Of a stretch of DNA of 64,000 nucleotides, positions 8,273 through 15,488 are shown one piece after another (positions within the stretch are counted from its first letter, which is position 1; every line of letters begins with the position of its first letter). The position numbers and the translations under genes are program-made. The notes beneath the pieces are model-generated. The model did no database searches. It saw only the letters and a program-made list of their open reading frames with translations, and had not been told where the DNA came from. This DNA comes from Pseudolabrys taiwanensis (lineage in GTDB: Bacteria > Pseudomonadota > Alphaproteobacteria > Rhizobiales > Xanthobacteraceae): contig NZ_CP031417.1 of the NCBI RefSeq assembly GCF_003367395.1, positions 2,356,001 to 2,420,000 of the forward strand, read 5' to 3'.

Positions 8273-8833
8273 ATGACTCCCCTCACCCTGCGCGCTTACA
8301 CCGAAGCCGACGAAGACGGGACAATCGAGCTGTGGCGCCGCACCTGGCAGCAGCATTATCCGCGCATCGACTTTTCGGCGCGCGTTGGCTGGTGGCGCGA
8401 GCGCTGGCGCAAGGAGCTGGTGCCGGTCGCGACGATTACATTGGCCGAGATGGATGAGGCGCAGGAAGCGCCCCATTCTCCGTTCATTCCCGCGCAAGCG
8501 GGAATCCATGAGCAAACAGGCAATGCCGATCAGCCTGGGTCCCCGCTTTCGCGGGGACGAACGGGTAAGAAGTTGCTCGGCTTCGTCACCGTCGACCGGA
8601 AGACCCACTATCTCGACCAGTTTGTCGTCGCACCGGAAGCCTGGGGCACCGAGGTCGCGAAGGCGCTGATGGACGCGGCCAAGAGACAATCGCCCACCGG
8701 CCTCGATCTTCTCGTCAACAAGGACAACGCCCGCGCCATCCGTTTCTACGAGAAGCATGGGTTTGTGTACGCGGGCGAAGACAAGAACCCGGTGTCGGGC
8801 ATCGCGGTGGACCGGATGGCGTGGCGGCCGTAG
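8273..8833 (+). CDS. GNAT-family N-acetyltransferase carrying an in-frame palindromic-repeat insertion
   Basis: This 186-residue protein opens as a GNAT domain (MTPLTLRAYTEADEDGTIEL) and closes as one (LDQFVVAPEAWGTEVAKALM for the acetyl-CoA loop region, LLVNKDNARAIRFYEKHGF for the last core motif). Residues about 67-98 (APHSPFIPAQAGIHEQ...SPLSRGRT) are encoded by a copy of the dispersed repeat also found at 6590. It has no frameshift or stop and is inserted in a loop between beta strands, so the enzyme may still fold. I chose ATG 8273, because the ATG at 8255 lies in the upstream repeat. Substrate unknown. Confidence 0.8.
   Translation: MTPLTLRAYTEADEDGTIELWRRTWQQHYPRIDFSARVGWWRERWRKELVPVATITLAEMDEAQEAPHSPFIPAQAGIHEQTGNADQPGSPLSRGRTGKKLLGFVTVDRKTHYLDQFVVAPEAWGTEVAKALMDAAKRQSPTGLDLLVNKDNARAIRFYEKHGFVYAGEDKNPVSGIAVDRMAWRP
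8472..8566. repeat. Palindromic repeat inserted within a GNAT coding sequence
   Basis: CATTCCCGCGCAAGCGGGAAT and CCCCGCTTTCGCGGGG are the same two hairpins as in the intergenic copies at 6590 and 34743. The insertion is a multiple of three and remains open, adding about 31 codons. Confidence 0.82.
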
Positions 8834-8865
8834 CAGCTTGAGGCAAGCGGCGCCGCAAACTCGGC

Positions 8866-8981
8866 GTCATGCCCGGGCTTGACCCGGGCATCCATGATGA
8901 CTTGCCGCACGTGTGAGCTTTACATACCGCAGTGCGCGTGGAGGATCATCATGGATTGCCGGGTCAAGCCCGGCAATGACC
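8866..8981. repeat. Dispersed palindromic repeat between convergent genes
   Basis: GTCATGCCCGGGCTTGACCC on the left and GCCGGGTCAAGCCCGGCAATGAC on the right each form hairpins. They separate the convergent GNAT and ABC-transporter genes, where they could also serve as a bidirectional terminator. Confidence 0.68.
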
Positions 8982-8998
8982 ATGGGGAAAGGTCACGC

Positions 8999-10807
8999 TC
9001 ACGCCTGCTCGAACTGCAGCTTCGCAAGCCGCGCATAGAGCCCGCCACTCGCGGTGAGCGCGGCATGCGTGCCTTCCTCGACGATCTTGCCACGGTCGAC
9101 CACCAGGATGCGGTCGCACGACTGCACCGTGGCGAGGCGATGCGCGATGACGATCGACGTACGCGAGGCCATCAGGCGTTCGAGCGCCTGCTGCACCAAG
9201 GTCTCGCTCTCGGCATCGAGCGACGACGTCGCTTCGTCGAGCAACAACAGCGGCGCCTCGCGCAGAATCGCGCGGGCGATGGCGATGCGCTGACGCTGTC
9301 CGCCCGACAAGGTGATGCCGCGCTCGCCGAGTTGCGTGTCGTAGCCCTGCGGCAGGCGCGCGATGAATTCCGCAGCCGACGCCGCCTCCGCCGCGCGCGC
9401 GATCTCCTCATCGCTGGCGTCCGTCTTACCGAAGCGGATGTTCTCGCGCACGGTGGTGGCGAACACCACCGGGTCCTGCGGCACCAGCGCGATGCGCGAG
9501 CGCAGATCGGCGGGGTCGGCCTGCGTGACATCGACGCCGTCGAAGCTCACCGTCCCGGTCTGCGGATCGTAGAAGCGCAGGATGAGATGGAAGATCGTGC
9601 TCTTGCCGGCGCCGGAGGGACCGACCACCGCCAGCTTCTCGCCCGGCTTGACGCTGAACGACAACCCATCAAGCACGCCGGCCAGCGGCCGTGCCGGATA
9701 GGAGAAGCGCACGTCGCGGAACGTCACCGCGCCGCGTCCGGGCACCGGTAATTTCACCGGCTGCGGCGGCGCCGTGATCTTGGACTTGATGTTGAGCAGC
9801 TCGAACAGCCGCTCGGCGGCGCCGGACGCCTGCGCGATCTCGCCCCACACCTGGCTGAGCTCGCCGAGGCCGCCGGCGGCGAACACGGCGTAGAGCACGA
9901 ACTGGCCGAGCGTGCCCGGCGTCATGCGCTGGGCCAGCACGTCCTGCGCGCCGATCCACAGCACCATTACCACGCTCGCGAAGACGAGGAAGATCGTGAC
10001 GGCGGTGAGGATGCCGCGCGCCTTGGTCGCGCCGCGCGCCGCGTCATAGGCCTCCTCGACGGCGGCCTTGAAACGCAATGACGCGAGCGCCTCATTGGTG
10101 AAGGCCTGTAGCACGCGCACCGCGCCGATCAGTTCGTTGGCGTAACCGGACGCTTCCGCCAAGGTGTCCTGCGCGGCGCGGCCGCGCTTGCGCACGGCGC
10201 GGCCGAACCCGACCAGAGGCAGCACGATCACCGGAATGGCGACGAGCACGAACAGCGACAGCCGCGGGCTCGTCACCACCATCATCACCGCGCCGCCGAG
10301 GAACAGCACGAGATTGCGCAGCGCGATCGACACCGAGGCGCCGACCGCGGATTTGATCTGCGTCGTATCGGCGGTGAGGCGCGAGATCAGTTCGCCGGAG
10401 CGCGCGCTGTCGAAGAAATCCATCGACAGGCGCGTCACATGCGCGAACACGTCGTTGCGCAGGTCGGCGACGATGCGCTCGCCGAGCGTTGTGACGAGGT
10501 AGTAGCGCAGCGCGCTCGACACCGCGAGCACGGCGACGACCGCGATCATCACCGCGAAATAGCTGTCGATGAGCTGGACGGCCTTGTCGGAGAAGCCGAA
10601 ATCGATCATGCGCCGCAGCGCGACCGGCACCAGCAAGGTGGTCAACGCCGCGACCGTCAGCGCGATCAGGGCGGCGATGGCCCGGCCGGTGTAGCGGCGG
10701 ATGTAGGGGACGAGCCCGGCGAGCGGTTTCAGCCGCGCGCGGCCCTTTTCGGCGGGGGCCGGCGCGGTGCTTCCGCCGAGACCGCGACCATCACTTGAAA
10801 TGTCCAT
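8999..10807 (-). CDS. ABC exporter half-transporter (permease fused to ATPase, MsbA-like)
   Basis: A 602-residue half-transporter. The N-terminal half has six predicted membrane helices (about residues 40-320, starting LVPYIRRYTGRAIAALIALT). The ATPase domain has Walker A GPSGAGKST near 395, signature LSGGQRQR near 500, Walker B LLLLDEATSS near 520 and the switch His in IAHRL. Homodimers export lipids or hydrophobic compounds from the inner membrane; the substrate cannot be told. I placed the start at ATG 10807 (MDISSDGRG), because the frame upstream is a poorly conserved-looking extension. It is divergent from rpmE. Confidence 0.88.
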   Translation of the reverse strand: MDISSDGRGLGGSTAPAPAEKGRARLKPLAGLVPYIRRYTGRAIAALIALTVAALTTLLVPVALRRMIDFGFSDKAVQLIDSYFAVMIAVVAVLAVSSALRYYLVTTLGERIVADLRNDVFAHVTRLSMDFFDSARSGELISRLTADTTQIKSAVGASVSIALRNLVLFLGGAVMMVVTSPRLSLFVLVAIPVIVLPLVGFGRAVRKRGRAAQDTLAEASGYANELIGAVRVLQAFTNEALASLRFKAAVEEAYDAARGATKARGILTAVTIFLVFASVVMVLWIGAQDVLAQRMTPGTLGQFVLYAVFAAGGLGELSQVWGEIAQASGAAERLFELLNIKSKITAPPQPVKLPVPGRGAVTFRDVRFSYPARPLAGVLDGLSFSVKPGEKLAVVGPSGAGKSTIFHLILRFYDPQTGTVSFDGVDVTQADPADLRSRIALVPQDPVVFATTVRENIRFGKTDASDEEIARAAEAASAAEFIARLPQGYDTQLGERGITLSGGQRQRIAIARAILREAPLLLLDEATSSLDAESETLVQQALERLMASRTSIVIAHRLATVQSCDRILVVDRGKIVEEGTHAALTASGGLYARLAKLQFEQA

Positions 10808-11066
10808 TGCGACGCCTTCGACTTGACTGCTTCTTCCTGCGTCGCCCCCGCGCGGGATACCGGGGAACCCCGGCCGCCGGCACGGCCGGCAAAGTTGGCC
10901 GGACAATGCCCCGGCGCCTTGATAAGGGTCAATCGGCAGGCTGGCGGGACGGGTTGCCTCAGGCCTCCGCCTCCTGTATAGACCCGCGAAATTTCGCGCA
11001 ATTTTGGCGCCGCCCGCGCGCGCCTTAAAGCCGCAAACCCGACAATTCGAACGCAAAAGGCGAGCC

Positions 11067-11300
11067 ATGAAAGCCGATATCCATCCCGATTATCACACCA
11101 TCAAGGTGGTGATGACCGACGGCAGCGAATTCATCACCCGCTCCACCTGGGGCAAGGAGGGTGACGTGCTGAACCTCGACATCGATCCGAAGTCGCACCC
11201 GGCCTGGACCGGCGGCACCCAGCAGCTCATGGACCGCGGCGGCCGCGTGTCGCGCTTCCAGAAGAAGTTCTCGGGCCTCGGCCTCGGCGGCAAGAAATAA
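11067..11300 (+). CDS. rpmE: 50S ribosomal protein L31
   Basis: A 77-residue L31 ([19 protein letters not shown]...). The CxxC zinc ligands of the C+ form are absent ([13 protein letters not shown] where C-x-x-C would lie), so this is the zinc-independent form. An intrinsic terminator follows directly. It lies next to rcdA-like and DUF1192 genes, an arrangement I recall as common in Hyphomicrobiales. Confidence 0.97.
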   Translation: MKADIHPDYHTIKVVMTDGSEFITRSTWGKEGDVLNLDIDPKSHPAWTGGTQQLMDRGGRVSRFQKKFSGLGLGGKK

Positions 11301-11323
11301 GCGTTCCGCCTCGGCGGACATGC

Positions 11324-11357
11324 AAAACCCCGCGGCCTGGCTGCGGGGTTTTTGTTT
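11324..11357 (+). terminator. Rho-independent terminator of rpmE
   Basis: AAAACCCCGC and GCGGGGTTTTTG form an 8-9 bp GC-rich stem around GGCCTGGCT, followed by a T-rich run, 24 bp after the rpmE stop. Confidence 0.92.
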
Positions 11358-11445
11358 TGGGGCCGGTTTAACCCCGCCGCCAGCGAGCCCGCCTCCCGAT
11401 TTGCCGTGCGGCCTTTGCGTTTCAGCGGATTGACTCACGCCACAT

Positions 11446-11468
11446 CATGTAACATATGAAATTACATG
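11446..11468 (+). promoter_or_regulatory. Operator-like inverted repeat overlapping the rrf2-like start codon
   Basis: Perfect 7-bp arms CATGTAA (11446-11452) and TTACATG (11462-11468) with a 9-bp spacer. The right arm contains the ATG of the Rrf2-type gene. This placement suggests autoregulation by the Rrf2 protein; binding is inferred. Confidence 0.6.
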
Positions 11469-11930
11469 AAACGCGACAGCAGACTGTCGGGCGTTCTCCA
11501 CGTCCTCCTGCACATGGCCGAACTGAAAGGCCCCGTGACATCGGACACGTTGGCGGGAGCCATGCAAACCAATCCGGTCGTGGTCCGCCGGATCATGGCC
11601 GGTTTGCGCGAGGCTGGGTTCGTCAACTCCGAGAAGGGGCATGGTGGCGGTTGGACGATCGTTCGAGACCTCAACGCGATCACCTTGCGCGATGTTTACC
11701 TCGCGCTCGGAGAGCCCGCCCTTTTTGCCATGGGCAATCGGACCGAATCTCCCGGATGCCTTGTCGAGCAGGCGGTGAACAGCGCCCTCGACGATGCTTT
11801 CCGCGATGCGGAAGCACTGCTGCTCGAGCGATTCGGCGCGGTCACGCTGGCGCAGCTCAGCGCGGACTTTCACGCCCGCATGGTCGCGAGCGGCAAGACC
11901 ATCGACCTGGAGACGATCCATGCATCATGA
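11466..11930 (+). CDS. Rrf2-family transcriptional regulator
   Basis: A 154-residue protein with an N-terminal winged helix ([49 protein letters not shown]), the typical Rrf2 layout in which the GHGGG wing follows the recognition helix. It has only one Cys (in SPGCLVEQ), so it lacks the three-Cys Fe-S set of IscR/NsrR and probably senses something else, for example electrophile, thiol or redox state. It overlaps the downstream FAD oxidoreductase gene by 11 bp, so the two are one operon, probably under its own control via the palindrome at its start. Confidence 0.88.
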   Translation: MKRDSRLSGVLHVLLHMAELKGPVTSDTLAGAMQTNPVVVRRIMAGLREAGFVNSEKGHGGGWTIVRDLNAITLRDVYLALGEPALFAMGNRTESPGCLVEQAVNSALDDAFRDAEALLLERFGAVTLAQLSADFHARMVASGKTIDLETIHAS

Positions 11931-12840
11931 CGCCATCGTCATCGGCGGCAGCTTCGCCGGACTTTCCGCCGCCATTCAAATCGCCCGCGCGCGCCGCTCG
12001 GTGTGCGTCGTCGATGCCGGCAATCCGCGCAACCGCTTCGCGCCCGCGTCGCACGGCTTCTTCGCACAGGACGGCAACGAACCCCGCGCCATCATTGCTG
12101 CCGCGCGCGCTCAAGTGCAGCGCTACCCGACCGTGCGGTTCGTCGCCGGTGAGGCGAACGCCGCGCGCGCTGCGAAAGGCGGGTTTGAAGTATCGTTGAC
12201 GGACGGCACGCCCCTGACGGCTGCCAAACTGGTTTTGGCTTTCGGCATTTCCGACGTATTGCCGGACCTGCCTGGCCTCGCCGAACGCTGGGGCAAGAGT
12301 GTGCTCCATTGCCCCTACTGTCATGGTTTCGAATATGCGGACCGCAATCTCGGTGTTCTGCAGACGACGCCGATGGCGGCCCACCAGGCCCTGCTCGTTG
12401 CCGATTGGGGGCCGACAACGCTGTATCTCAATGGCAGCACAGCGCCGGACGAAGAGACGCAGGCAAAGCTCGCGCAACGCGGTGTGACCATCGAGCCGGC
12501 GCGGATCGCCGCGCTTCGCGGAGACAACGGTGCGCTGTCATCCCTGCTTCTCGCCGACGGACGGGAAATGGGCATCGATGCGATGTACGTCGCACCGCGA
12601 TCGCGCCTCAACAGTCCAATCGCGGAGCAGCTCGGCTGTGCGTTGGACGACGGCCCCTTCGGACTCGTCATCCGCACCGATGCTGCGAAGTCGACCACCG
12701 TGCCCGGCGTCTACGCCGCAGGCGACATCGCGCGCGTTCCGCACAATGCCAGTTGGGCCGCGGCCGATGGTGTGACCGCCGGCGTTTTCTTGCACCAGTC
12801 GCTGGTGTTCGAACCGCTTGCGCACGCGTCGGCGCGCTGA
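11920..12840 (+). CDS. NAD(P)/FAD-dependent oxidoreductase, thioredoxin-reductase-like
   Basis: A 306-residue flavoprotein with an FAD-binding GxGxxG-like start ([20 protein letters not shown]), a redox-type motif H-C131-P-Y-C134-H as in thioredoxin reductases, and the closing FAD motif VYAAGDIAR near 265. The NADPH-binding region around 155-200 is degenerate compared with TrxB. It overlaps the rrf2-like gene, a pairing known in many proteobacteria. It probably reduces a disulfide or small molecule; the partner is unknown. Confidence 0.85.
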   Translation: MHHDAIVIGGSFAGLSAAIQIARARRSVCVVDAGNPRNRFAPASHGFFAQDGNEPRAIIAAARAQVQRYPTVRFVAGEANAARAAKGGFEVSLTDGTPLTAAKLVLAFGISDVLPDLPGLAERWGKSVLHCPYCHGFEYADRNLGVLQTTPMAAHQALLVADWGPTTLYLNGSTAPDEETQAKLAQRGVTIEPARIAALRGDNGALSSLLLADGREMGIDAMYVAPRSRLNSPIAEQLGCALDDGPFGLVIRTDAAKSTTVPGVYAAGDIARVPHNASWAAADGVTAGVFLHQSLVFEPLAHASAR

Positions 12841-12858
12841 CGAGAGTCCGTGAAACGA

Positions 12859-12883
12859 AAATGGCCGGGCAAGCCCGGCCATC
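12859..12883. terminator. Hairpin between convergent genes, likely terminator
   Basis: ATGGCCGGG/CCCGGCCAT around CAAG at 12861-12882 lies between the convergent FAD-oxidoreductase and rcdA genes. On the minus strand it is followed by TTTTCGTTT, so it best fits termination of rcdA. It may also be a remnant of the ATGCCCGGC-type repeat. Confidence 0.55.
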
Positions 12884-12912
12884 GCAACACGACATGTCGT
12901 CGAAAGAACGCG

Positions 12913-13440
12913 CTAGATGTTCTCGCCGCCGAAGGCCGCCTTCAACAGGCCGAGCTGACGCCCGACCGGGTTCGGCGTCACGATGGCGTCCGGCGCCGTG
13001 CGGTTGTGGATGGTGGCGTCGATGCGGCGCACCTTGCTCTGCAGCGCCTGCGAGCGCTCGATCAGCACGCGCAAGGTTTCCGGCACCAGCGCGAGGTTGT
13101 TCGGATCGTGCGTCTCCGCCGCGGTCAGCTTGACCTTGTACTTTTCCTTGCTCGCCTGCGCCAGCGACATCTCGCCTTCCTTCACCGCGCGGTGCAGCAG
13201 CAGCCATGAGGCAAGCTGCATCAGCCGGGTGGTGAGACGCATGCTCTCGGTGGCGTAAGCGAGCGCGGCCGAGCGCTCGAGCTTCTTGGATTCCTGACGG
13301 CCCGGACCATCGAGATAGGTCGCGGTCTCTTCGACCAGCGCCATGCCGTCACGGAATAAAGCGGCAAAAGCCTGCGAATTGGCGAGCCGCTCGCCGAAGG
13401 ATACGGGCTCAACTTCGCTGAACATCGGCTTCTCGGACAT
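12913..13440 (-). CDS. rcdA: DUF1465 / RcdA-family protein (regulator of CtrA degradation)
   Basis: A 175-residue helical protein. Segments such as RLANSQAFAALFRDGMALVEE and SMRLTTRLMQLASWLLLHRAV match the DUF1465/RcdA family. In Caulobacter RcdA is an adaptor that, with CpdR and PopA, delivers CtrA to ClpXP at the pole during the cell cycle. The final residues (VGRQLGLLKAAFGGENI) are also typical of the family. I chose ATG 13440 (MSEKPMF) rather than an in-frame start 18 bp upstream. The function here is inferred from family. Confidence 0.85.
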   Translation of the reverse strand: MSEKPMFSEVEPVSFGERLANSQAFAALFRDGMALVEETATYLDGPGRQESKKLERSAALAYATESMRLTTRLMQLASWLLLHRAVKEGEMSLAQASKEKYKVKLTAAETHDPNNLALVPETLRVLIERSQALQSKVRRIDATIHNRTAPDAIVTPNPVGRQLGLLKAAFGGENI

Positions 13441-13617
13441 ACGCAACGCCTCACTCACATCGGAGCCAAAAAGCGCTCCGTAAACGATTGAGTAAGGATG
13501 GCGCGCCGCGCGGCGTTCGTCCAGACGGAACGAATGCGAACCTGCCGATATAGTTGAAATGCGTGCTTAAAGTGCCGAAATGAAGCGGCTTTTTGCACAG
13601 CCGTCTCAAAACGGGAC

Positions 13618-13647
13618 AAAAAAAGGAGCCGCCGAAAACGGCGGCTC
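13618..13647 (-). terminator. Rho-independent terminator (end of candidate sRNA)
   Basis: On the minus strand GAGCCGCC and GGCGGCTC form a perfect 8-bp stem with loop GTTTTC, followed by CTTTTTTTG. It is too far from rcdA to serve that gene, which starts downstream of it. Confidence 0.88.
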
Positions 13648-13728
13648 AAAGTAGATAACAGGGAGGCGTCAAACGAGTGGACAGGAGCCACTCACGTCCA
13701 TGAAGATGGACATGCACAGTAATATTCG
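13618..13728 (-). ncRNA. Candidate trans-acting small RNA with anti-Shine-Dalgarno loops
   Basis: The 389-bp gap between rcdA and the DUF1192 gene holds, on the minus strand, a promoter-like TTGACC-17 bp-ATTAAG (13735-13763), then three hairpins in a row: GTCCAT/ATGGAC (13696-13711), GAGTGG/CCACTC (13675-13693, loop CTCCTGT) and a terminator stem (13626-13647) followed by seven Ts. The single-stranded linker contains CCTCCC. C/U-rich loops that can pair with Shine-Dalgarno sequences are a hallmark of alphaproteobacterial sRNAs such as the alpha-r14 ('cuckoo') group. No open frame is present. Ends are approximate; it could instead be a processed 3' UTR of the DUF1192 gene. Confidence 0.5.
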
Positions 13729-13734
13729 AGAAAG

Positions 13735-13763
13735 CTTAATCGAGGCTTAAGCCGTATGGTCAA
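13735..13763 (-). promoter_or_regulatory. Putative sigma-70-type promoter of the candidate sRNA
   Basis: -35 TTGACC (13758-13763) and -10 ATTAAG (13735-13740), separated by exactly 17 bp, would start transcription near 13728, just before the first hairpin. Confidence 0.42.
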
Positions 13764-13829
13764 AAAAGCGTAAAAAGCGCTGAAAATCGGGGCTTTTGCC
13801 GCACAATACTACCAGGAAGGCGTAGGCCG

Positions 13830-14024
13830 TTACTTCTTGAAGAATTGATCGGCGGCCGAGCGCGTCGCGCGCTTGCGCGTCATGTCGGCCTCGAGCCGCT
13901 TGATCTCGTCCTGCAGAAGGGCGACGCGCGCGGCAAGCTCTTCGACCGACAACAGGCTCAGGTCCTGCCCGATCTCGTGCACGATCTTCTTCTTCGGTTT
14001 GTCGTCGTCGTCGAATAGCGGCAT
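13830..14024 (-). CDS. DUF1192 small coiled-coil protein
   Basis: A 64-residue protein beginning MPLFDDDDKPKKK, then a predicted amphipathic helix VEELAARVALLQDEIKRLEADMTRKRATR and ending ADQFFKK, the usual DUF1192 layout. Function unknown. It lies next to rcdA and opposite a quinone-oxidoreductase gene, a conserved neighbourhood as I recall it. Confidence 0.85.
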   Translation of the reverse strand: MPLFDDDDKPKKKIVHEIGQDLSLLSVEELAARVALLQDEIKRLEADMTRKRATRSAADQFFKK

Positions 14025-14126
14025 TTCACTCTCCTGCGCGGTGCGAATTTAGCGGCCGCCCGACGGGTTGTCACACCGCCGGGCGACGCCTAAACAAAGC
14101 CCGCACTCGCGAGACGGAGGGATCCG

Positions 14127-15122
14127 ATGGCCGCACTTCCCACCACCATGACCGTAATCGGCATCAAGGAGCCCGGCGGACCCGAAGCCCTGGTGCCGGA
14201 ACAGCGTCCGGTCCCCAAACCCGGTGACGGTGAAATCCTGGTGCGGGTGCGCGCCGCGGGCGTCAACCGGCCCGACGTCGTCCAACGCAAGGGTCTCTAT
14301 CCGCCCCCGCCCGGCGCGCCCGACATTCCGGGTCTCGAGATCGCCGGCGAAATCGCGGCGCTCGGTCCTGGCGTCAAGCGCTGGAAAGAAGGCGACCGCG
14401 TCATGGCGCTGGTCGCCGGCGGCGGCTACGGCGAATACTGCGTCGCGCATGCAAGCCACACGCTCGCCGTCAGCGGCCTGCCCTTCGAAGAAGCCGCGGC
14501 GGTGCCGGAGACCTTCTTCACCGTCTGGCATAACGTGTTCGAACGCGGCGCGCTGAAGGAAGGCGAAACGCTGCTGGTGCATGGCGGCTCGTCCGGCATC
14601 GGCACCACCGCCATTCAACTCGCCAAGCAGTTCGGCGCCCGTGTCATCGCCACCGCCGGCTCGCAGGAAAAGTGCGATGCCTGCGTCAAGCTCGGCGCCG
14701 ATCTCGCGATCAACTACAAGACCGACGACTTCGTGGCCAAGACCAAGGCCTTCACGGACAAGAAGGGGGCCGAAGTCATCCTCGACATGGTCGGCGGCGA
14801 TTACATCGAGCGCAACTACGAAGCGGCCGCCGTCGAAGGCCGCATCGTGCAGATCGCCTTCATGGGCCCCTCGAAGGCCACCGTCGATTTCCGCCGTCTG
14901 ATGCTCAAGCGCCTGCACCACACCGGCTCGACGCTGCGCTCGCGCTCGACCGAGGACAAGGCGGCGATCGCCCGCGCGGTCGAGGACAAGGTCCTGCCGC
15001 TGCTCGCCGCGGGCAAGGTGAAGCCGGTCATGTTCAAGACCTTCCCGCTTGCAGACGCCAAGGATGCACACGCGCTGATGGAATCGAGCGCCCACATCGG
15101 CAAGATCGTGCTGACGGTGTGA
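14127..15122 (+). CDS. NAD(P)H:quinone oxidoreductase, zinc-free MDR family (PIG3-like)
   Basis: A 331-residue medium-chain reductase. It has RAAGVNRPDVVQRKGLYPPPPGAPDIPGLEI-type N-terminal features (given here by landmark: NRPDVVQR near 52 and PGLEIAGEI near 72), and the Rossmann motif VHGGSSGIGTTAIQLAK near 155. It lacks the structural and catalytic zinc ligands of alcohol dehydrogenases, so it is of the quinone-oxidoreductase/PIG3 type that reduces quinones with NADPH. Divergent from the DUF1192 gene with a 102-bp shared upstream region. Confidence 0.88.
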   Translation: MAALPTTMTVIGIKEPGGPEALVPEQRPVPKPGDGEILVRVRAAGVNRPDVVQRKGLYPPPPGAPDIPGLEIAGEIAALGPGVKRWKEGDRVMALVAGGGYGEYCVAHASHTLAVSGLPFEEAAAVPETFFTVWHNVFERGALKEGETLLVHGGSSGIGTTAIQLAKQFGARVIATAGSQEKCDACVKLGADLAINYKTDDFVAKTKAFTDKKGAEVILDMVGGDYIERNYEAAAVEGRIVQIAFMGPSKATVDFRRLMLKRLHHTGSTLRSRSTEDKAAIARAVEDKVLPLLAAGKVKPVMFKTFPLADAKDAHALMESSAHIGKIVLTV

Positions 15123-15128
15123 AGATCT

Positions 15129-15257
15129 GTCGTCCCGGGCGAGCGCCGTAAGCGCGTTTAAGCGCGTCTTCGACGCGCTATACGCGAGGTCCGGGATCCC
15201 TACGCCGCAGCGTCGGGAGAGGGCACAGGCTATGGGCCCGCCTGCGCGGGGACGACA
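15129..15257. repeat. Dispersed palindromic repeat (CGTCCCGGGC...GGGGACGAC type)
   Basis: The ends CGTCCCGGGCGA and GCGCGGGGACGAC are imperfect inverses; internal GCGCGTCTTCGACGCGC is a hairpin. A sister copy with the same phrase CGCCGCAG...GGGAGAGG/GAGAGGACAC...ATGGGCCC occurs at 22397-22508. Confidence 0.68.
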
Positions 15258-15261
15258 CAAT

Positions 15262-15470
15262 GGGGAAGCCCCCTGGTTCAAGGCGCCGGCCTCCGCTACG
15301 GTATGGCCGGCTCCACACCGTGGAGGGCCGGGATAGCTCCCGATGGAGCCGCCCCCGCTATCGTTAACGCTACATCTCGCCACAATTTCGGCCGATACCT
15401 TCGGGACTTGCCCATGGCCTGTCCCCCCGGCTACTGATCGGGAACTGGCTGGAGTGGGGACTAAGCCGGG
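15262..15470 (+). other. Structured, GC-rich untranslated leader upstream of the GGDEF-EAL gene; unassigned
   Basis: This 209-bp non-coding stretch can form several consecutive helices: GGGG/CCCC (15262-15273), GCCGGCC/GGCCGGC (15285-15311), CTCCAC/GTGGAG (15311-15325), GGGA/TCCC (15330-15341) and a closing-type helix CCCGGCT/AGCCGGG (15426-15432 with 15464-15470). It does not show the conserved sequences of cyclic-di-GMP riboswitches, tmRNA, RNase P RNA or SRP RNA that I can recognise. It ends 18 bp before the start codon of the next gene, so it is a candidate leader RNA or a separate structured RNA. Confidence 0.35.
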
Positions 15471-15488
15471 AGGGTCTACGGTTTGCAG

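Noticed and set aside
8255..8833. ATG 8255 as start of the GNAT gene
   Set aside because: It lies inside the upstream palindromic repeat and only overlaps the accidental stop of the DUF4031 frame; ATG 8273 gives the standard GNAT N-terminus.
15262..15470. tmRNA, RNase P RNA, SRP RNA or a cyclic-di-GMP riboswitch
   Set aside because: None of the universally conserved sequence blocks of these RNAs is recognisable; the region is kept as an unassigned structured leader.
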